Shown here piece by piece: positions 9,472-17,744 of a stretch of DNA of 64,000 bases; position 1 is the stretch's first letter, and every line of letters starts with the position of its first letter. A model generated the notes under the pieces. That model saw only the letters and a list, made by a program, of their open reading frames with translations, did no database searches and was not told where the DNA came from. Origin of the DNA: Nitrosomonadales bacterium (lineage in GTDB: Bacteria > Pseudomonadota > Gammaproteobacteria > Burkholderiales > Gallionellaceae); assembly GCA_016195965.1 (NCBI GenBank), contig JACPYR010000017.1:1-64000 (forward strand), in the 5' to 3' direction. The position numbers were made by a program, and so were the translations under genes.

Positions 9472-11649
9472 ATGACGGATAATAAATTGCGCGCTGGTTT
9501 TTCGCCGACGACCACGATCACCATTTCGGCGATTGTGGCGGTAGGTTTGGCGTTGCTGTCTGTGATGCTGGCCATGAGCGGGCCGTGGCTGGGTATGGTG
9601 TTCGATCGCAGCTATGACGGCGCGGGGATACGCGTAGCGCAGGTGATAGACAACAGTCCGTCTGCCGGAAAAATAAAGGCGGGCGATATCATCGTTGCAC
9701 TCGAAGTGCCGACGCAGCAGAGGGTGGAGGTCTCTTCCCTGGTCACGCAGGAAGACCCTGACTATGCGGCCAGCTATGCCGAATTCAACGCCTTTATGGA
9801 ACTGCAACAGCGGGTGTGGCAGGCCATTTCAGCGCCATCGTTTGCGGTCGTTCTGGAAGACGGACGGCAAGTCGTGCTGGCTCCCGCCGCAGCTCCGGGG
9901 CTGGCCGTATTGCCGGTGGCGTTCTGGTGGCTGCTGCTGTTCGGCGGCGCTTCTTTTTTTCTCGGTATCAGCGCATGGAGTCTGCGCCGTGGCGAGCCGG
10001 TCACCAGGGCGCTGGCGGTTTCGGGCATGGGCTTCATGGTGAGTGCCTATACCTGCGGCATCTATATCGCGCGCGAACTGGCCCTGCCATCCGAGCGATT
10101 CTTTGCCTTGGTTGCAATCAGTCATCTCGGCCTCGTGGTATTCGCCTACGCCGCGATTTTGACTTTCTGGTATTACCCGCGCAGATTGGGTAATGGGCCT
10201 GCGGCCTGGCTATTTGCGCTATGGGGCGCGGCGATCTGGCTCAACGAAACGCTGCAGTGGTGGAACACCCCGCCCCATCCCTATTATGCGCACTTGGTGG
10301 TGGCTTTCTTCATGCTGGTGTTGCTGACTTCGCTGCAGTGGCGCCAATTCCGGGGGGTACCGCTGGAGCGCGCGATGCTCAAATGGATGTTGAGTACGAT
10401 GGTGATCACCCTGGGATTTAACGTGTTGCTGTTTTGCGTTCCCATCATCTGGGCGGGGCTGCCTGTTACCTCGACTGCGCTGACCTTCGGCTCGGTATTT
10501 GTGTTTTTCCTGGGCCTGACCATAGGCAATATCCGTTATCATCAGTTTGACCTGGAGCACTGGTGGTTCAAGGCCTGGCAATGGCTGATCTTCATTCTGA
10601 TCACGCTGGTCGCCGACGCAATTTTCGTTTACTTCATGCACATCACCGATGTCGTTTCGGTTGGCTTGGCTATCGCTATGGGTTGCATATATTTGCTGCT
10701 GCGCCAGTGGTTTTGGGGGAGGTATGCTGGAAAGAATAGCCGCACGCTGGAGCGTGCCTTGCCGCATTTGATCGATGCGCTGATGCTGCAGCAACAAAAG
10801 ATCACGCCGGATCAGCAGTGGCGGCAGTTGATCGCGCAGATATTCAATCCGCTCTCGATGAAAGCCCTTTCCGATGAGCGCGAGACGATAGCCATCGAAC
10901 GCGGCGGCCTGGCGCTAAAACTGCCCAGCCTGGACGGCGCGGTAACCATCGAGGCGTTCTGCTGCGATCAGGGCAAACGCTTGTTCACCGCCGCCGATGT
11001 GAATCTGGCCAACCGCTTGCTGGAACTGATGCGCCATTCGCGGGACATCTTGTCCGCGCGCGAACAGGGCGCGCAGGAAGAACGCCACCGCATCCAGCGC
11101 GATCTGCACGACGACGTTGCGGCCCGGCTGTTATCGCTGCTGCACCAGACACGCGAGCCGATGGTCAGCAAGGTTGCGCGCAATGCGTTGCGCGGCTTGC
11201 GCGATGTCATCCATCTGCTTGGCGACGAGGAGGCGCCGCTGGAGAGCGTGATGACCGATATCGAAGCCGGGGCGCGCGAGCAGCTGGCCGGCTTGGGCAT
11301 ACATTTCGAGTGGCGCTCGCCCGATAACTGGCCGGCTGTCACGCTGCGTTCCCAGCAACACATCAATTTGCGGCGCATTGCGCGCGAGGCGATAGCCAAC
11401 GCGCTCAAGCATGCCAACCCGGAAAACATTGTGATCGAAGTCGATCTCGGCCAGAAACTTTGCCTGCGTATCTGCAACGATGGCGCTGCCGCCGAACCGT
11501 CCGGCTGGATACCGGGCCGGGGTTTGAATAACATCAAGTCGCGCGTCGCCGAGATGGACGGCTCCCACAAATGGGTGATTGAGCGGGAGGGGACAAATAA
11601 GCAATACTGCTGCTTGGCTGTGTGCATACCCTTATCCCCGAGCAAATAA
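9472..11649 (+). CDS. PDZ-containing membrane sensor histidine kinase
   Basis: The product is 725 aa from the ATG at 9472 (the track start at 9307 lies in the hairpin leader). One N-terminal membrane segment is followed by a PDZ-like region (about 40-110, VIDNSPSAGKIKAGDIIVAL), then seven or so membrane segments (about 145-430). The C-terminal kinase is of the NarX/DesK type: phosphoacceptor in IQRDLHDDVAARLL (His about 546) and an ATPase domain with REAIANALKHA and GRGLNNIKSR. It is cotranscribed with the response regulator one base downstream. The PDZ suggests it senses an envelope peptide or protein end, which is inference. Confidence 0.9.
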   Translation: MTDNKLRAGFSPTTTITISAIVAVGLALLSVMLAMSGPWLGMVFDRSYDGAGIRVAQVIDNSPSAGKIKAGDIIVALEVPTQQRVEVSSLVTQEDPDYAASYAEFNAFMELQQRVWQAISAPSFAVVLEDGRQVVLAPAAAPGLAVLPVAFWWLLLFGGASFFLGISAWSLRRGEPVTRALAVSGMGFMVSAYTCGIYIARELALPSERFFALVAISHLGLVVFAYAAILTFWYYPRRLGNGPAAWLFALWGAAIWLNETLQWWNTPPHPYYAHLVVAFFMLVLLTSLQWRQFRGVPLERAMLKWMLSTMVITLGFNVLLFCVPIIWAGLPVTSTALTFGSVFVFFLGLTIGNIRYHQFDLEHWWFKAWQWLIFILITLVADAIFVYFMHITDVVSVGLAIAMGCIYLLLRQWFWGRYAGKNSRTLERALPHLIDALMLQQQKITPDQQWRQLIAQIFNPLSMKALSDERETIAIERGGLALKLPSLDGAVTIEAFCCDQGKRLFTAADVNLANRLLELMRHSRDILSAREQGAQEERHRIQRDLHDDVAARLLSLLHQTREPMVSKVARNALRGLRDVIHLLGDEEAPLESVMTDIEAGAREQLAGLGIHFEWRSPDNWPAVTLRSQQHINLRRIAREAIANALKHANPENIVIEVDLGQKLCLRICNDGAAAEPSGWIPGRGLNNIKSRVAEMDGSHKWVIEREGTNKQYCCLAVCIPLSPSK

Positions 11650-11650
11650 C

Positions 11651-12286
11651 TTGAAAGAAATTCTGCTGATCGAAGACTTTGCAGACATCCGCCGTTGGCT
11701 GGCGGGTTTGTTGCGCGCAGCCTTTGGTGCAGTGAATATCACCGAGGCGGCCACCGTTGCGCAAGCCTACAGCCATCTCGATGCGCAGCCGTTCGATTTG
11801 ATCGTGATCGACCTGAACCTGCCCGATGGAACCGGGGTCGATATCCTGCGCCAGATCAAGGCGCAACGGATGACGGCACACTGTGTGGTCGCCACGGTGT
11901 ACGACGATGACGCCTACCTGCTGCCCGCTCTGCATGCGGGCGCCGATGGTTATTTGCTCAAGGATCAGCCGGGCGAACAACTGGTGCGCGACCTGCACGG
12001 GATACTGAGTGGCTCTCCCTCCCTTTCCCCGCCGATCGCCCGGCGCATCATGCAGCTTGCCAAGCAACAACCCGCCGCACCGTTGCTGGTACCCCTGACC
12101 GCGCGCGAAGAAGAAGTGCTGACCTATATCGCCAAAGGACTGAACCGCACCGAGATCGCGCAACTGCTCGGCATCAGCGCCCATACCATCACCACCCATG
12201 TGCGCTCGATTTACACCAAGCTCGATATCTCCTCCCGCGCCGAAGCCGCCGTCGAAGCGATACGGCGCGGCCTGATCAGCACTTAA
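11651..12286 (+). CDS. NarL/FixJ-type response regulator
   Basis: The 211-aa protein has a receiver domain (acidic pair ED near residue 8, phosphorylation site Asp54 in IVIDLNLPDG, Lys in YLLKDQPG) and a LuxR-type HTH at about 145-205 (LTAREEEVLTYIAKGLNRTEIA). The start is TTG 11651, one base after the kinase stop; the track start upstream would add 24 non-receiver residues encoded inside the kinase gene. It is the partner of the kinase and a likely regulator of the lipoprotein genes that follow. Confidence 0.9.
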   Translation: MKEILLIEDFADIRRWLAGLLRAAFGAVNITEAATVAQAYSHLDAQPFDLIVIDLNLPDGTGVDILRQIKAQRMTAHCVVATVYDDDAYLLPALHAGADGYLLKDQPGEQLVRDLHGILSGSPSLSPPIARRIMQLAKQQPAAPLLVPLTAREEEVLTYIAKGLNRTEIAQLLGISAHTITTHVRSIYTKLDISSRAEAAVEAIRRGLIST

Positions 12287-12436
12287 CCTTACGCCAACCT
12301 TACCTCTTTCCTCACTCACTTGTGGGATACCGAGCTTTTTGCGTTGCCGCTAGGATCACCCCCAATTGCGGCATCAAGGCATCAGTCCGTTTGCTGATCC
12401 TTCATCAGCTCAAACTTTGGCCGCATCACCAATTCA

Positions 12437-12481
12437 GGTGATGCGCATTCAAAAGTTAATCGCTAGCATGCCGCTGGCTCA
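12437..12481 (+). promoter_or_regulatory. Shared 45-bp upstream box, copy 1
   Basis: This block is 36/45 identical, without gaps, to 17579-17623, which lies upstream of the second large lipoprotein gene. It contains the palindrome ATGCGCAT and the conserved segment CTAGCATGCCGC. The copy ends 22 bp before the lipoprotein start. Conservation outside coding DNA, in front of two related genes flanked by LuxR-type regulators, suggests a common operator or promoter. Confidence 0.6.
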
Positions 12482-12503
12482 AGTTTATAAATGGAGATTA
12501 GTG

Positions 12504-14672
12504 ATGAAAACAGTAACAGGGAAGCGCCAATTGATTAGGTCATTTTTTGTTGCAGCCATTTGCGCGCTGGCGGGCTGTGGCGGCGGGGCGGGAGGCAGCG
12601 GCGCTCCGGCAGCCCCTACGTTGAGCGGCGTCGCGGCGGTGGGCTTCCCTATCGTCAATGGTTCCATCAGCGCCCGATGCGCGACAGGGGCGCCGCTGAC
12701 TGCCACCACCAATAGCACTGGCGGATGGCAAGTCACCCTCGCTGCTACACATACCCTGCCCTGTGCGGTGCAGGTGAGCGGAGGCACGATCAACAATGCC
12801 GCCAACACCACGCCCTATCACTCCATAGCCACGACCACGGGTAACGTAAACGTCACGCCGCTGACCGACCTGATGGTGGCCAACCTGACCGGCAACGCAA
12901 CGCCGAGTGCATGGTTTACCGGGCTGAGCACGACCCCCGCGCCGCTCACGACTATCACGCAGGCCAATGTCGATGCGTCGCTTACCAAGCTGCGCGCGGC
13001 CCTGAGTACGCTGGCGCCGCTCGGCACGACCAACCCGATCACTACGGCCTTCATCCCCGCGCCCGGCAACATCAGCGACGACATGCTATCCGCACTGAAA
13101 GCGGCGATGACCAGCATGGGAACCGCGTACACGTATACGAGCATGCTGGGCAGTGCATCCGTTCCGGCATTCACAGTGCCATCGGGTTTTAGTACGGCTC
13201 TGGCGACCGCTTATGCGGGCACGACGAGTGGTTCGACATCGACAGGCAGCACGACCACAGCAAGCATCGCGAATTTTGCAGGTAGTTACAACCTCACCAC
13301 GGGCGGCGGAACAACGGCAACTATTACCTTTGACTCGGCGGGCAATGTGTCATCCTGCAAGCTGAGCACCGTCGTTGCCTGTTCCGGAAAATTGACGCTG
13401 AATGCAACGACGGGGGTAGCGACCATCCAGGTTTCCGGCAATGATGGGCTGAGCCCTGTTGACACCTCAGCCAGCATAAGCGGAACCATCGCTGCGAGCG
13501 GCAGTGTTACAGGAAGTTTTTCGGGCAGCTCAGTTACTACCGGTCCATTCAGCGGTACCTTTACGGGGAGCAAGCCTGGTTGCGCTACTCCACCTGCAGC
13601 CCCAACCGGAGTTGCCGTGACACATGTGGCAGGTACTTCCTTCATTGATAATTACATAACTTGGAATCCTGTGGCCAATGCTTCCTATTACGAAGTACTC
13701 TATGGCCATCTACCCACTGCCACAGACGTTGTTTTTGGCGTACCACCGTGTGCCTATCTACCTGGATGTACCGATACATGGGCGGGTAGTTACCCCTTCT
13801 CAATCAATCACGAATATTATGCGGTGAAGGCCGTGAATAGTTGCGGTGTCAGAAGTGCGCTCTCGGCTATTGTTCCTTCACCCCTTGTAGTAGCTATGCC
13901 GGTTATATCCAGCATAAGCCCAACTTCTGGCGCAGTTGGGACGGTTGTGAACATTGCGGGAACAAACTTCAACGCCACTCCTGCAAACAATACGGTCAAG
14001 TTCAACGGAACCGCAGCAACGGTGACAAGCGCATCAGCTACATCGATTACTGTCACCGTGCCTAGTGGCGCGACGACAGGGACGATCTCCGTTGCAACGG
14101 CGGGTGGGACAGCCACATCAACCGGTAGCTTTACGGTAAGTACAGGGGTGGCTGCTTTGCCTGCAACATCAATGCTGACAGTTGCAGGATCTATCAACGC
14201 TTCGCTTGCTATGAGCAAAGATGCATATTTGGCGGATACTAATGGCCCATATATTGGAACGCAGAATAACTTTTTAATGTACAACGGACTCTATTCTGGT
14301 GCCAACTCATTCCTGCCAGTTAATATATATTCGAGAAATTGGAGCGGGGCTGATGGAGTTACGAGCAATTTATATAAGCTTAATTTTTCTGTGATCGAAG
14401 ATGCTTCACATAATTTAATTTTATATGTTGATGGAACCACCATGGGGGGGACGCTTGAAACATACAACGTTGGCACTAATTTAACCGCATGGGGAGATTG
14501 TGCGATCGGTGGGACTATCGTGCCCACCTGTGCAAGCGCGGGTATTACACTGAATCGTAGTGCTGGAACGATAACTTTCTTGAATACGCCTATGGTTAGG
14601 ATAGGTGTGTCACCCTATGCACTGTTGGGGGCATTCACATTGAGTGGCACATTATCGTTTACCCCGTTTTAA
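12504..14672 (+). CDS. Large surface lipoprotein with FnIII-like and IPT/TIG domains
   Basis: From the ATG at 12504 the product is 722 aa with a signal ending in lipobox ALAGC followed by a Gly-rich linker. An N-terminal domain (about 30-260, containing VNVTPLTDLMVANL) is shared with the 1002-aa lipoprotein downstream. A fibronectin-III-like segment is at about 365-465 (AAPTGVAVTH, YYEVLYG), and an IPT/TIG Ig-like fold at about 470-555 (ISSISPTSGAVGTVVNIAGT). The last 160 residues are an unassigned beta-rich domain. Ser/Thr/Gly richness fits an exposed outer-membrane protein. The track start at 12366 runs through the upstream box and lacks a signal. Confidence 0.8.
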   Translation: MKTVTGKRQLIRSFFVAAICALAGCGGGAGGSGAPAAPTLSGVAAVGFPIVNGSISARCATGAPLTATTNSTGGWQVTLAATHTLPCAVQVSGGTINNAANTTPYHSIATTTGNVNVTPLTDLMVANLTGNATPSAWFTGLSTTPAPLTTITQANVDASLTKLRAALSTLAPLGTTNPITTAFIPAPGNISDDMLSALKAAMTSMGTAYTYTSMLGSASVPAFTVPSGFSTALATAYAGTTSGSTSTGSTTTASIANFAGSYNLTTGGGTTATITFDSAGNVSSCKLSTVVACSGKLTLNATTGVATIQVSGNDGLSPVDTSASISGTIAASGSVTGSFSGSSVTTGPFSGTFTGSKPGCATPPAAPTGVAVTHVAGTSFIDNYITWNPVANASYYEVLYGHLPTATDVVFGVPPCAYLPGCTDTWAGSYPFSINHEYYAVKAVNSCGVRSALSAIVPSPLVVAMPVISSISPTSGAVGTVVNIAGTNFNATPANNTVKFNGTAATVTSASATSITVTVPSGATTGTISVATAGGTATSTGSFTVSTGVAALPATSMLTVAGSINASLAMSKDAYLADTNGPYIGTQNNFLMYNGLYSGANSFLPVNIYSRNWSGADGVTSNLYKLNFSVIEDASHNLILYVDGTTMGGTLETYNVGTNLTAWGDCAIGGTIVPTCASAGITLNRSAGTITFLNTPMVRIGVSPYALLGAFTLSGTLSFTPF

Positions 14673-14689
14673 ACCGAGAATGTGGTTGG

Positions 14690-14719
14690 ACCTTGCATTT
14701 TTCATGTGAAATGTAAGGT
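14690..14719. terminator. Hairpin after the lipoprotein gene
   Basis: ACCTTGCATTT and AAATGTAAGGT pair over 11 bp with one G-T pair and an 8-base loop, 18 bp after the stop codon. There is no clear U-tract, so it may slow rather than end transcription. The pentapeptide gene begins 77 bp later. Confidence 0.4.
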
Positions 14720-14795
14720 TCGCGGCGCCGGGAGATAATATTTCCTGGCGTGTGCGAGTAAAATTATTTCAACTCTTTTTCTAAGGAAGTCAAAA

Positions 14796-15467
14796 ATGCA
14801 AAAAACTATTACCGCTGCAATTTCTTGTGCCTTGCTAGGTGTCATGGCGCCTGCTGTTGCGGAAGAGGCCGTTCCAGCTTCTTTTTGCGCGGAGTGGAAG
14901 TCTGCCGTGGCGGTTGACACGAAAGGCCTGGATAAACTCTTCATCAACAACGCAAAGGAAAAACCTGCCGAGGGGATGTCGTACACCAAGAAGCAATTTG
15001 CCGCGTTGCTCGGCAAGGATTTGGCGGCGGCGAAAAATGTGCTGGCCGGCTCCAAGGACAAGTTGCCGAAAACGAGCGATGGCCTGGTGGACTTGAAGGA
15101 TGTGATGCTCAACGGTTTCAACCTGTCGGGCCTGAACTTGGACAACGTGGATTTTAAAGGCGCGGAAATGAACGGGGCCGATCTCTCGGGTTCCTCGTTG
15201 CGCGGCGCGTCGCTGTATAAGGCGGAGCTGGAAGGCGCCAACCTGAATCACGCCGACCTTTCTTATGCCAATGCGGCGAAGGCCACCCTCGTCAAGGCCA
15301 GCCTGTGCCAAGCCACGCTGGTTGCCGCAGACTTCGAGGATGCCGAGATGCTGGGTGCTTATGTCAAGGGCGCGAAACTAGACCGCGCATCGAATGTTCC
15401 GAAAGCGATTTACCTGAATGCCGACGGCGTGCTGCATTTCGGCTTGCCGGTGCCTTCGATCAAGTAG
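14796..15467 (+). CDS. Exported pentapeptide-repeat protein
   Basis: The 223-aa protein has a signal peptide (ALLGVMAPAVA-EE), a helical region, and from about residue 105 to 200 a run of pentapeptide repeats of the A(D/N)LxG form (FNLSGLNLDNVDFKGAEM and onwards), which fold as a right-handed quadrilateral helix. Exported pentapeptide proteins have no single known role. AAGGAAG precedes the ATG. It stands between the lipoprotein and the zinc-ribbon gene and may be part of the same accessory block. Confidence 0.85.
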   Translation: MQKTITAAISCALLGVMAPAVAEEAVPASFCAEWKSAVAVDTKGLDKLFINNAKEKPAEGMSYTKKQFAALLGKDLAAAKNVLAGSKDKLPKTSDGLVDLKDVMLNGFNLSGLNLDNVDFKGAEMNGADLSGSSLRGASLYKAELEGANLNHADLSYANAAKATLVKASLCQATLVAADFEDAEMLGAYVKGAKLDRASNVPKAIYLNADGVLHFGLPVPSIK

Positions 15468-15502
15468 CGGTTCTATTTCTCGGACAGGTGATTGAACTTT
15501 AC

Positions 15503-15525
15503 GGTGGGAGCGGCTTCAGCCGCGA
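15503..15525 (+). repeat. REP-like repeat, single unit
   Basis: The sequence GTGGGAGCGGCTTCAGCCGC followed by GA matches units at 20878-20945 and 32130-32155. Short palindromic GGGAGCGGCTTNAGCCGC units of this kind are widespread bacterial REP sequences, usually in intergenic DNA. Confidence 0.7.
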
Positions 15526-15661
15526 TGTTGCATCCCTCTATTGATCCGGCCAGATTATGTTTGAAGCCCGTCCGCATTGAGCATGTCGAAATGCGAACGG
15601 ACTTGCAGCCTTCGTCGGGCGCTGGAGTCGTTACTCTATTCATCCTTAAAACTGCAGTTCA

Positions 15662-15795
15662 ATCCGCAGATTACACAGATTAACGCAGATTTTCATATTG
15701 TTACCGGCAGTTTTGTTCTCACCCTATAGGTTGTGTCAGCAATTTTGATAACCAGTTATTTAATCTTGTGTAATCGGCGTAATCTGCGGACAAGT
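15662..15795. repeat. Dispersed inverted repeat, copy 2 (CGCAGATT family)
   Basis: The arms begin TCCGCAGATTACACAGATTA and end GCGTAATCTGCGGA, the same terminal sequence as the repeat at 5114-5236, with a different 75-bp AT-rich centre. It occupies the 440-bp gap between the pentapeptide and zinc-ribbon genes, with the REP unit at 15503. I see no gene in this gap. Confidence 0.8.
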
Positions 15796-15909
15796 AAGTT
15801 TTTCAGGTTCATGCCGGATCGTCCACTATGATTTCCTTGCCATCTACCCTTAAGGTTTAATACTATCGCTTTGGGTTTTTGAATGTGGAAGTCAAAGAAA
15901 GGGAGTCCT

Positions 15910-16266
15910 ATGCTGGTCAAGTGTCCCGGATGTGGAAAGGAAATAAGCAAAAGTGCAATGATCTGCCCTCATTGCCAATGCAACACGGCGGCATTGAAAA
16001 AGCAGGAAACCAGGCCGTGCCGGATATGCAAAACTCCGCTGGTGGTGAAGGACCACCTTTCCATCGTATATAAAAGCAACGCCAGCATTGTCGATGGTGA
16101 TCCGATCAGCAGCTCTTTGAAATATACCCCGTGCCCCAAATGCGGTGAACCCAAGCCCATCTTGGAGGAATCTGCGGCATCGGCGAGCTCGAAATGGGTG
16201 ATCGCGATCCTGCTGGTCGTTATCGGAATAGCGGCTGCGGCTTATCTGAAATTCGCCGGACACTGA
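15910..16266 (+). CDS. Zinc-ribbon protein with C-terminal membrane anchor
   Basis: The 118-aa protein begins MLVKCPGCGKEI and has two CxxC pairs (CPGC, CPHC) forming a zinc ribbon, then a second set (CRIC, CPKC) and one C-terminal transmembrane helix (about 95-115). Similar small zinc-ribbon membrane proteins are of unknown function. I chose ATG 15910 because GGGAG stands five bases upstream, not the track start at 15883. Confidence 0.75.
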   Translation: MLVKCPGCGKEISKSAMICPHCQCNTAALKKQETRPCRICKTPLVVKDHLSIVYKSNASIVDGDPISSSLKYTPCPKCGEPKPILEESAASASSKWVIAILLVVIGIAAAAYLKFAGH

Positions 16267-16344
16267 CACCCGCCAGTAGCAAAAGAGGGCGCTGGAAATA
16301 AACGGCTCGGCGCAACAGGGATGCGGCGCATGATCGCCCGACTC

Positions 16345-17537
16345 TCAACAACTGTGGTTGGCCAGCCCCATCATCAGCTTGACGAAGCGGGCGCGGGTAT
16401 CCACGCCGAGCTTGGCGTAGATATGCTTGATCTGGGTATTCACGGTGTTAGGGCTGCTGCCCAGTTTATCCGCCACCTGCTGCGCGGAGCCGGAGTCCAG
16501 CAGCAATACCGCCACCTTCGCCTCGGCGGGCGTCAGCCCGTAGGCGTTCTGCAGCGCAGCCGGATCGATATGGATTTCCCGCGCGCTGTCGGCGATGAAA
16601 ACGATGGCGGCATAAGCGCCATTGCTGCCGCCGAATTCGTTGTGTTCGCCCAGCGCCGAGAATTGCAGCGTATAGCTGGCAGCGCCGGAGGTGCGCGGCA
16701 CCGCGACACATTGAGAAAAATGCGGCGTATCGTAAGGATCTCGGTCCAGGGCCGCGCCGAGTGCGTCGCTGATCGCGCTGTTGGCCGAAGCGTCGTCTAC
16801 GACCAGTTCACCCAGTCCCGCGCGATGGGTCAGATTGCGCAACCGCAAGCCGTCGTCATCCTCCAGCATGCGTTGCGCGGCGCGATTGGCGTAGGCCACA
16901 GCCCCAGACTCATCCATCAATAAAATTCCGGACGGCAAGCGGTTCAACGCATCCAGGCTGGAGGCGACGGTCAATTCCGCCGAACGCAGGCGCTGCATCA
17001 CCCCCAGCGAACGCGACAAATGCGGCAGTACCAGCCGCAGTTTCGCACGGTCGTCTTCGTTGAAATCATGATGGTGCAGGCTGCGAAAGAATGAAAATGC
17101 GGTAAGGGTGGTGTGTGGAGAGTCAGCCCCGAAAACAATGCTGGTCATCATTTGGGCCATGTTGGGATCACGAGAATAGCATGTGTTAAACGCCTTCGAC
17201 TCCAACCATTGCACGCGCGGGGCCAGTTCATCACCGAGCATCACATTGCCTTCGAATACCTGATTCTTCTCAACCGCAGCTTTCGTATAAATATCTTCGC
17301 TTTGATATGTGTTTACGTAGCGGTCGATCTGATCCTGGGTAACTCCGCGGAGAAAAAAATATCCACCCTGTTCGGGAGAGTGCAATGGGGTGAACAGGAC
17401 GCTGTTCGGCGCACCGATGTAATCGGAAACTGCCGGCAGGAGATGTCTTTCGTCCAGCGCGTCGGGTCGGTCGCCCCCTCGTAGATCAAGCCGATCAGTT
17501 CGCTCAGGCGCGTCAGTTCTTCGTTGTTGCAGTCCAT
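16345..17537 (-). pseudogene. LuxR-family regulator, frameshifted near its N-terminus
   Basis: Two overlapping frames together make one regulator. The N-terminal frame (17537 down) reads LIGLIYEGATDPTRW, a known N-terminal signature of this LuxR group. At about 17439-17445 the match moves to the other frame, which continues LPAVSDYIGAPNSVLFTPLH and on to the 346-aa ORF ending in a LuxR HTH (LTPAEAKVAVLLL, SSPNTVNTQIKHIYAKLG). Removing two bases (or adding one) at ATCTCCTG restores a roughly 397-aa protein with a PAS-like middle. Either the gene is broken, or the base sequence has an error here, or the 346-aa ORF is expressed from its internal Met. Confidence 0.75.
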
Positions 17538-17578
17538 GCTAAAAAAATTCCCTTTTTTTGCTTCATATACCCTGTTTG

Positions 17579-17623
17579 GGTGATGCGCATTTTAAAGTGA
17601 ACGACTAGCATGCCGCCAGCTGA
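17579..17623 (+). promoter_or_regulatory. Shared 45-bp upstream box, copy 2
   Basis: Ungapped 36/45 match to 12437-12481, including ATGCGCAT and CTAGCATGCCGC. It lies between the divergent LuxR pseudogene start (17537) and the second lipoprotein gene (start 17745), so it could serve either direction. Confidence 0.6.
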
Positions 17624-17744
17624 GAATCTCGCTTGGCAATCAGCGGATGTAAGGTGGCTGTAAGAATTACATGAGTGTTGCATCAGTTGTGTTGGTCGTA
17701 AGCAAGGTATTTTTGCAAGTTAATTTTCAGGAGAGCTTTTAAAA

